DNA from: Symsagittifera roscoffensis | Taxonomy: Eukaryota > Xenacoelomorpha > Acoela > Convolutidae | Direction of reading: 5' to 3' | Assembly: GCF_963678635.1 (NCBI RefSeq) | Contig: NC_087066.1 | Coordinates: 3,286,485-3,348,484, forward strand | DNA: 62,000 nt | Part shown: positions 55,424 through 62,000 of the stretch, in pieces | How positions within the stretch are numbered: position 1 is the stretch's first letter | Layout: each line of letters starts with the position of its first letter | Made by a program: the position numbers and the translations under genes | Notes under the pieces: model-generated | What the model was told of the DNA's origin: nothing | Databases searched by the model: none | What the model saw: only the letters and a program-made list of their open reading frames with translations

Positions 55424-55667
55424 AAGTTACGACCTATTGGTTATACTCATAGAGTAGTTTCAGATCAGGCGCACCGTCTGTTTGCCACGCTATCTTGTTT
55501 TCGGTCGGATAGATTCGTGCAACTTCTTAGTCTAATACCAATCTTAATCTTACTGTTATATTTCCTAGTCTCAATAGATCTAGTGTATACTGGTTTTCGC
55601 GAGTAAGTTCTTGGAGTTTATCCAGAAAGAGAACAAATGTATTCTAAATTTTATTCGAATCGTTCTG
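55424..55667 (+). repeat. dispersed repeat R243, copy 2
   Basis: Matches 2903-3145 in the same orientation. It lies about 50 bp after a LINE fragment, which suggests it is part of the 3' end of that LINE family. Confidence 0.75.
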
Positions 55668-56289
55668 GCAAAAAACTGTCAAGGTTAGAGATGGAAAATG
55701 ATTGGTTAATTAGTAATTTTTTATAGCGATAGTTTCATCAATAATACAATTGTATTTATATCCAATTATAACTACTAGTTTATTAGTTTAGAACTGGTTT
55801 CATCTTTTTGCAACTTTGACAACTTGATTGTTAGAATCGAATTTGATTGCTTGAACTCAAGAATTGTTATTATTTTTAAATTAGAATATATATTATTTTT
55901 AAATTAGAATATATCAAAGCGTTTGCAAAAATAGAGCAGCTCAATTAACATTTTGATATTTTTGGCTTCTATAATTGAAAAAACAAAAACCTTCTTTTAT
56001 TATACTTTTGAAGAGAAAAGGACACAATTTTTTTCTTTATTTCAAGATTGAATATACAAAATGGGTCCTGTTTTGTTTAGGTTTTGAAAAAATTATTTTG
56101 ATTGATTTTTCGGAAGCTGGTGACATAGCTGAGGCCGTTATAGAATTTCTTCTTTGCCTGAAGACAGAACAATCGTTTTAAAATCAAAGTTCGTACAAGG
56201 TCAGAAAATTGATATGATCATGAGTGTTAGATGGAACGCAGAAGAATCACACGGAAAAAAACATGCCTGCCGTTACTTGTTTGCGAGAG
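55668..56289 (+). other. coding-like island upstream of minisatellite block 2
   Basis: The first half is AT-rich. From about 56140 one frame reads LPEDRTIVLKSKFVQGQKID and continues with charged, protein-like sequence (SVRWNAEESHGKKHACRY) until it runs into the minisatellite at 56290. No family recognised. It may be part of a gene or transposon frame broken by the array. Confidence 0.35.
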
Positions 56290-58225
56290 AGAAGAATTTT
56301 ACCGGGACTCCTTTCTTACACTTGGTTTATTACCAGGAACCCTCTCTTACACTTGGCTTACTGCCGGTACCCCTCTCTCACACTTGGCTTTTACCGGGAC
56401 CTCTCTCTCACACTTGGTGTTTTACCAGGACCCCTCTCTCACTCTTGGTTTTTTTTATCGGGACTCCTTTCTTACACTTGGTTTATTAACGGGACCCCTC
56501 TCTCACGCTTAGTTTTTTACCGGAACCCCTCTCTCACACTTGGTTTTTATCGGGATATCTCTCTCACACTTGGTTTTTTACCGGGACACCTCTCTCACAC
56601 TTGGTGTTTTACCGGGACCCCTCTCTCACACTTGGTGTTTTAGCGGGACCCCTCTCTCACACTTGGTGTTTTGCCGGGACCCCTCTCTCACACTTGGTGT
56701 TTTACCGGGACCCCTCTCTCACACTTGGTGTTTTACCGGGACCCCTCTCTCACACTTGGTTTACTACCGGGATCCCTCTCTCACACTTGACGTTTTACCG
56801 GGACCTCTCTCTCTCACACACTTGGTGTTTTACCGAGACCACTCTCTCACACTTAGTGTTTTAGCGGGACCCCTCTCTCACACTTGGTGTTTTACCGGGA
56901 CCCCTCTCTCACACTTGGTGTTTTAGCGGGACCTCTCTCTCACACTTGGTTTTTTACCGGGACACCTCTCTCACACTTGGTTTTTTACCGGGACCCCTCT
57001 CTCACACTTGATGTTTTACCGGGACCCCTCTCTCACACTTGGTGTTTCAGCGGGACCCCTCTCTCACACTTGGTGTTTCAGCGGGACCCCTCTCTCACAC
57101 TTGGTGTTTCAGCGGGACCCCTCTCTCACACTTGGTGTTTCAGCGGGACCTCTCTCTCACACTTGGTTTTTTACCGGGACACCTCTCTCACACTTGGTTT
57201 TTTACCGGGACCCCTCTCTCACACTTGGTGTTTTACCGGGACCCCTCTCTCACACTTGGTGTTTTAGCGGGACCTCTCTCTCACACTTGGTTTTTTACCG
57301 GGACACCTCTCTCACACTTGGTTTTTTACCGGGACCCCTCTCTCACACTTGGTTTTTTACCGGGACCCCTCTCTCACACTTGGTTTACTACCGGGATCCC
57401 TCTCTCACACTTGACGTTTTACCGGGACCTCTCTCTCTCTCACACACTTGGTGTTTTACCGAGACCCCTCTCTCACACTTAGTGTTTTAGCGGGACCCCT
57501 CTCTCACACTTGGTGTTTTACCGGGACCCCTCTCTCACACTTGGTGTTTTAGCGGGACCTCTCTCTCACACTTGGTTTTTTACCGGGACACCTCTCTCAC
57601 ACTTGGTTTTTTACCGGGACCCCTCTCTCACACTTGATGTTTTACCGGGACCCCTCTCTCACACTTGGTGTTTCAGCGGGACCCCTCTCTCACACTTGGT
57701 GTTTCAGCGGGACCCCTCTCTCACACTTGGTGTTTCAGCGGGACCCCTCTCTCACACTTGGTGTTTCAGCGGGACCTCTCTCTCACACTTGGTTTTTTAC
57801 CGGGACACCTCTCTCACACTTGGTTTTTTACCGGGACCCTTTCTCACACTTGGTGTTTTACCGGACCCCTCTCTCACACTTGGTGTTTTAGCGGGACCTC
57901 TCTCTCACACTTGGTTTTTTACCGGGACACCTCTCTCACACTTGGTTTTTTACCGGGACCCCTCTCTCACACTTGATGTTTTACCGGGACCCCTCTCTCA
58001 CACTTGGTGTTTCAGCGGGACCCCTCTCTCACACTTGGTGTTTCAGCGGGACCCCTCTCTCACACTTGATGTTTTACCGGGACCCCTCTCTCACACTTGG
58101 TGTTTCAGCGGGACCCCTCTCTCACACTTGGTGTTTCAGCGGGACCCCTCTCTCACACTTGGTGTTTCAGCGGGACCCCTCTCTCACACTTGGTGTTTTA
58201 CCGAAACCCTCTGTCACACTTGTAT
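56290..58225. repeat. 31-bp minisatellite, block 2
   Basis: About 60 units of 31 bp (ACCCCTCTCTCACACTTGGT, GTTTTACCGGG) with variants TTTTTTACC, GTTTCAGC and CTCTCTCTC. A higher-order repeat of about 626 bp is visible (units at 56866 recur at 57492, and 57008 at 57634). The plus strand is C/T-rich and stop-free in all three frames over hundreds of bases, giving 31-residue repeat frames up to 263 codons. I regard these frames as by-products. Confidence 0.95.
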
Positions 58226-58746
58226 CAAATTTTCAAATTTTCGAAAACAGCGGATTATAGAAACATACGCACCTGAAACAAACAGCTGGAGCGTAGGATA
58301 AGCGAACTTTCAAAAATTGTATCAATCGAGAACTTGCGTAATAATAGGTTGTTTTTGACATGATGTAATTTCTATTAAATTATACTTATATTGATCTTCT
58401 TGGTTATGAAAAATTTTCAGTCAAATAAACAAAACTTCTAACTAGTTGAACTGTTTGTTAAGTAGGCATTTAGAATTTAAACAGCAAACTCGAAACACTT
58501 GTCAAAGCACCTATCAATGGGAGGAATAGAAAAATAAGACTTCAGACCGAATTTTTTTTTTGCGCGGAAAAGTGTGTTCTATAAGCGCATTAAATAACTG
58601 CCGAGCGGAGTTTGTTCAATTCAAAGCTCGCTGCAAGCTTTGCCGTATATGGGGCTTGTTAATTTTCCAAGCCCGCACCTTAGTGAAAGCGGAAAACTTG
58701 TTCTAGCAGATTACAACAAAAAGTTATTTGAATGGTTGAACAAAAT
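58201..58746 (+). repeat. duplicated 545-bp unique segment, copy 1
   Basis: Nearly identical to 59398-59939. It carries the first 33 codons of a small frame (from 58649, MGLVNFPSPHLSESGKL) that is interrupted by minisatellite block 3 at 58747. Confidence 0.9.
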
Positions 58747-59420
58747 CTCTCACACCTGGTTTTTTACCCGGTTCCATCTCACACATTTGCGTTTTTACCT
58801 AGACATTTCTCTCACACTTGGCTTTTTACTCCTTTCTTACGCTTGGTTTTTTACCGGGACCCCTCTCTCACACTTGGTTTACTAATGGGATCCCTCTCTC
58901 ACACTTGGCGTTTTACCGGACCTCTCGGGACCTCTCTCTCTCACACTTGGTGTACTACCGGGATCCCTCTCTCACACTTGGCATTTTACCGGGACCTCTC
59001 TCTCTCACACATGGTGTTTTACCGGGACCCCTCTCTCACACTTGGTGTTTTAGCGGGACCTCTCTCTCTCTCACTTGGTGTTTTACCGGGACCTCTCTCT
59101 CTCACACTTGGTTTTTTACCGGGACACCTCTCTCACACTTGGTTTTTCACCGGACCCCTCTCTCACACTTGGTTTTTTACCGGACCCCTCTCTCACACTT
59201 GGTGTTTTACCGGGACACCTCTCTCACACTTGGTGTTTTACCGGGACCTCTCTCTCTCACTTGGTGTTTTACCGGGACCTCTCTCTCTCACACTTGGTTT
59301 TTTACCGGGACACCTCTCTCACACTTGGTTTTTCACCGGACCCCTCTCTCACACTTGGTTTTTTACCGGGACACCTCTCTCACACTTGGTGTTTTACCGA
59401 AACCCTCTGTCACACTTGTA
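58747..59420. repeat. 31-bp minisatellite, block 3
   Basis: About 20 units of the same 31-bp family, with extra CT dinucleotides. It starts inside the small frame of the duplicated segment and ends at the second copy of that segment. Confidence 0.95.
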
Positions 59421-59939
59421 TCAATTTTTCAAATTTTCGAAAACAGCGGATTATAGAAACATACGCACCTGAAACAAACAGCTGGAGCGTAGGATAAGCG
59501 AACTTTCAAAAATTGTATCAATCGAGAACTTGTGTAATAATAGGTTGTTTTTGACATGATGTAAATTCTATTAAATTATACTTATATTGATCTTCTTGGT
59601 TATGAAAAAACTTCAGTAAATAAATAAAACTTCTAACTAGTTGAACTGTTTATTAAGTAAGCATTTAGAATTTAAACAGCAAACTCGAAACACTTGTCAA
59701 AGCACCTATCAATGGGAGGAATAGAAAAACAAGACTTCAGCTCGAATTTTTTTTGCGCGGAAAAGTGTGTTCTATAAGCGCATTAAATAACTGCCGAGCG
59801 GAGTTTGTTCAATTCAAAGCTTGCTGCAAGCTTTGCCGTAAATGGGGCTTGTTAATTTTCCAAGCCCGCACATTAGTGAAAGCGGAAAACTTGTTCTAGC
59901 AGATCACAACAAAAAGTTATTTGAATGGTTGAACAAAAT
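59398..59939 (+). repeat. duplicated 545-bp unique segment, copy 2
   Basis: Matches 58201-58746 with a few mismatches, offset about 1197 bp. Here the downstream sequence continues without a minisatellite. Confidence 0.9.
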
Positions 59940-59979
59940 GGGAAATAAAAGTTTGCTTCTTGAAGAAAACGATTGGTAG
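59842..59979 (+). CDS. small 45-codon frame, unassigned
   Basis: ATG to TAG with protein-like composition: MGLVNFPSPHISESGKLVLA, then a Leu/Lys/Glu-rich segment ending LLLEENDW. The first 33 codons are conserved with few changes in the duplicate at 58649, where the frame runs into the minisatellite. It may be a small gene, an exon, or part of a longer broken frame; sequence after the stop (KSRDLLLKNKTKCG in frame) still looks coding, which favours a broken longer gene. Confidence 0.3.
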   Translation: MGLVNFPSPHISESGKLVLADHNKKLFEWLNKMGNKSLLLEENDW

Positions 59980-60029
59980 AAGTCGTGATCTGCTTCTGAA
60001 AAACAAAACGAAGTGCGGATTTTTTTAAT

Positions 60030-60054
60030 AAAAACTTCGCTAGCCGAAGTTTTT
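60030..60054. repeat. short perfect hairpin
   Basis: AAAAACTTCG and CGAAGTTTTT surround a 5-nt loop, CTAGC. Confidence 0.6.
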
Positions 60055-60067
60055 AATCTTTCATTGA

Positions 60068-60442
60068 AAAAATAAGTCCTTCAACAGAACAAAGCAGCAA
60101 AATAGGCAAAGTCATAAAAGGTCTTTTATCAAAAAATCGAAGAAAGAAGTGTTTGGTGGGAAATATACAAAAATTACTCGTCAGATGTTTCAACTGCCAC
60201 AATATTTACCAAGGAATGGAATACAGAAGCAAGCGCGAGTACGCACAAACACCGTAAAAACTCGAGAATTATATTTTTCACGTTCAAATATCGATAAATC
60301 AATTTACTGTGAACGCGTTGGAACACAATTTATTCGAATTCAAAAGTGGCCCTATTGGGCATCGTCGTCTGACCGACGATTGTTTTATAAAGCAAAATTA
60401 ATTTGGAGTGCTGATGAAAAAAAATGGAGATATGGAAAATAG
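60068..60442 (+). pseudogene. unassigned open frame, likely remnant
   Basis: An open stretch of 125 codons between stops, basic and protein-like, with aromatic-rich segments (IYCERVGTQFIRIQKWPYWA, then KLIWSADEKKWRYGK) and ending in TAG. No initiator ATG suits it: the first ATG lies about 40 codons in. It may be a last exon or a fragment of the frame broken by the nearby minisatellites. No family recognised. Confidence 0.35.
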
Positions 60443-60527
60443 TGGCAAAATGCTTAAACTTTGAGTAAGTTCCAGAGTAGATAACATCAGTGGAAGATAA
60501 TCCAAAATCCAAAACCATCAACATGCA

Positions 60528-60799
60528 CAGGGGCGGATTTAGGGGGTGGGGGTGCGACGCCTCTTTCCTAATTTTGAGAGGGAGTGAGCGCCATAAAAGC
60601 AACTTTTTGGTCAAAGTTTTTCAAAAAGTTCCTGCAACGCCTTTTTTTGGCCCGTTTTTTCAAAATTTTGCCTGCGACGCAGAAAATTTAAGCGAATTTA
60701 CAGTGCTCCGAATATCAATTTGATCGACCTAAAACAAGTAGACAAAGTTTTCAAATTTTTTTTGAGACCCCCCTCCAGAAATTCCTAGATCTGCCCCTG
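60528..60799. mobile_element. hAT-type MITE with perfect 8-bp target duplication
   Basis: A 272-bp element. Left end CAGGGGCGGATTTAGG; right end read inward CAGGGGCAGATCTAGG, so the 16-bp terminal inverted repeats differ at 2 positions. It is flanked by identical 8-bp direct repeats AACATGCA (60520-60527 and 60800-60807). An 8-bp duplication and CAGGGGC-type ends are typical of the hAT superfamily. No coding capacity; non-autonomous. Confidence 0.95.
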
Positions 60800-60807
60800 A
60801 ACATGCA

Positions 60808-61140
60808 TGATGGAAGTTTTTTGTCTAGAAAAACTGTCGGACACCTCCAGTCTACAAATTATGCAGCAAGTTTTTTTTTGCTAATGCAGAGGCTTCTTAT
60901 AACTCAAATAGAGTTATAACACATCCTAAATAGCTCGAGTAAAGGATATTTTATCATTCTCGTATTTTATCAATCTCATTAATTTTGAACGTAATTTGTT
61001 GAGAGAAAAATTTAACGAGAAAAACCTTGTGTTATTTCAGTTGAAGATGAGGCGCGCATCAAATCAAAACTTTGATAGAAAACCAAAAAATCGGACCTTC
61101 TTTTCCTCAGAGATTCGTCCCCCTGCCCTCTTTGTACTAT
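60808..61140. other. AT-rich non-coding stretch
   Basis: Nothing recognisable. Confidence 0.4.
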
Positions 61141-61149
61141 TTTGGAGGA

Positions 61150-61475
61150 ACAATTTTTGGAGAAGTACCCTAAAAATTTTCTAAAGGCGCCTTTGGCGCC
61201 AATATGTACAAATTTTGAGGGGAGAGCGCGCGCCGAAAAAAAGCTATTTTTTTGGTCGAAAATGTCCAAAAAGTGCTTAAAACGCTTTTTTTCATCTGTT
61301 TTTTTTTTTCAAAATTCTGCCTGTGGCGCAGAAAATTTGACACCAAAAATGGGCTTTTTTTGCTTTGGGAGAGCTCGGAAAATCAATTTGGTCACAATCT
61401 ATAAAAAAGCAAACAAACGGTCGACAAAATGTTAGAAATTTTTTTTGGAAATCCAAGCACCCCCCCCCCTTAGTT
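61150..61475. mobile_element. diverged relative of the hAT-type MITE
   Basis: The interior follows that of 60528-60799 in the same order: ATTTTGAGGGGAGAGCGCGC, a TTTTTTGGTCGAAA stretch, then TTCTGCCTGTGGCGCAGAAA (against TTTGCCTGCGACGCAGAAAA). A C-run near 61464 replaces the right end. The terminal repeats are not preserved. Confidence 0.6.
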
Positions 61476-61608
61476 GTAGACGTACAAATTTACAAATTTA
61501 AGACAACTCAAACAGAAGAGTTTCAGTGTTAGATTTTAGAATTAGAACAAAGAAAGAATTGATAATAAACAGACTGAGTATTTTGACTGAGACATTTCAT
61601 TAGTGTCT

Positions 61609-62000
61609 TCATTCATCGACTTCATCTTGTATGTTCATGTTCACTTGCCCAGGAGTCGGTTTTTCTTCTTCGTTTTCGGCGGGAGGATCTTCTTTCGCGC
61701 TTTCGGATTTCTTCGCCGATACGAAGGGATACTCCTCGTCTTTAACTTTCTCAGCTGCGTTCCCAGGTAGGATATTAGCCGAACTGTTGACACAGCCGAC
61801 AGTTATTACCAGAATTACGTTTTGCATGCAGAAAATGACCAGTGAAATAAAAAGCGCAGTGTATGACGTCGAAGTTTTCATGTTTGGATCCTCAAACATA
61901 CCCGAGCGTGTCAGTTCCCAGGACAACAACATCGAGGCTTCGTAGTTGATCAAGACTCCTGCTAGGACAAAGAACAACAAACACAGAGTTCTTTCTTTGT
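61609..62000 (-). CDS. C-terminal part of a multi-pass membrane protein (5' part outside window)
   Basis: Open on the minus strand from the right edge to TGA at 61611-61609. It contains two hydrophobic helices: one at the start (LCLLFFVLAGVLI, running to NYEASMLLSW) and one after a polar loop (SYTALFISLVIFCMQNVILV). A hydrophilic acidic C-terminus of about 60 residues follows, rich in Glu, Lys and Pro and ending DEVDE. Two closely spaced helices, a short extracellular-type loop and a cytosolic tail suggest the last two segments of a four-helix protein (claudin/MARVEL-like arrangement), but the N-terminal half is not visible and no family motif identifies it. Codon use and composition are unlike the surrounding AT-rich DNA, supporting a genuine gene. 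Confidence 0.75.
   Translation of the reverse strand, partial: KERTLCLLFFVLAGVLINYEASMLLSWELTRSGMFEDPNMKTSTSYTALFISLVIFCMQNVILVITVGCVNSSANILPGNAAEKVKDEEYPFVSAKKSESAKEDPPAENEEEKPTPGQVNMNIQDEVDE

Noticed and set aside
54802-55425. A 207-codon frame ending in a LINE-like segment
   Set aside because: It is a fusion of minisatellite read-through with a LINE endonuclease fragment that happens to be in frame.
56224-59497. Long open frames of 31-residue repeats
   Set aside because: All three plus frames are open in the same place, which indicates composition rather than coding selection.

Overview
The window is eukaryotic, AT-rich, gene-poor and heavily loaded with repeats. It contains spliceosomal introns of about 200-530 nt with GTRAGT-like donors and short T-rich acceptors ending in TTTTAG, TTTTCAG or ATTAG. 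It also holds retrotransposons of animal type (Ty3/Gypsy, and a non-LTR element with an SGNH-like ORF1 domain), a hAT-type MITE and rolling-circle-like elements. Together these point to an invertebrate animal. The splice sites and the LINE ORF1 domain look nematode-like to me, but I cannot fix the phylum from the sequence. A 200-N assembly gap lies at 45,128-45,327.

Layout. 0-11 kb: AT-rich non-coding DNA with one possible small membrane-protein gene (4.3-5.2 kb), a TTAAGGTAAATT-rich element (6.0-6.6 kb), a CCCGGG-ended inverted-repeat element (8.24-8.88 kb) and old fragments of the family called RC1 here. 11-26.3 kb: a rearranged, decayed Ty3/Gypsy retrotransposon. Four copies of a long LTR-like segment and two internal regions (gag, protease, RT, RNase H, integrase) are joined by non-homologous recombination; primer sites, a polypurine tract and a candidate 3' LTR are visible. 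26.8-41.3 kb: a cluster of small genes for secreted or surface proteins, embedded in about fifteen copies of RC1. RC1 elements are about 430-540 bp with hairpins at both ends and asymmetric inverted repeats, resembling non-autonomous Helitron2/Helentron (HINE) elements. This block also holds a tandemly duplicated segment with reciprocal empty sites, and a large inverted duplication that includes the last exon of one gene. 42.8-50.2 kb: CCCGGG-ended MITEs, a 33-bp and a 30-bp minisatellite, and a small two-exon secreted-peptide gene on the minus strand. 51.1-53.8 kb: a decayed non-LTR retrotransposon lacking its RT. 54.4-59.4 kb: three blocks of a 31-bp minisatellite breaking up degraded coding-like sequence. 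60.5-62 kb: a hAT-type MITE with a perfect 8-bp target duplication, a diverged relative, and the 3' end of a membrane-protein gene running off the right edge.

The best supported host genes are the two-exon single-pass membrane protein at 40.57-41.23 kb, the C-terminal part of a membrane protein at 61.61-62.0 kb, the secreted peptide at 48.95-49.71 kb, and the GPI-anchor-like last exons at 27.33-27.61 and 33.1-33.36 kb. Several share a plan: a short signal-sequence exon followed by a last exon holding a charged or Ser/Thr-rich stalk and a hydrophobic C-terminus. None could be assigned to a named family. Most other open frames are shadows of repeats.
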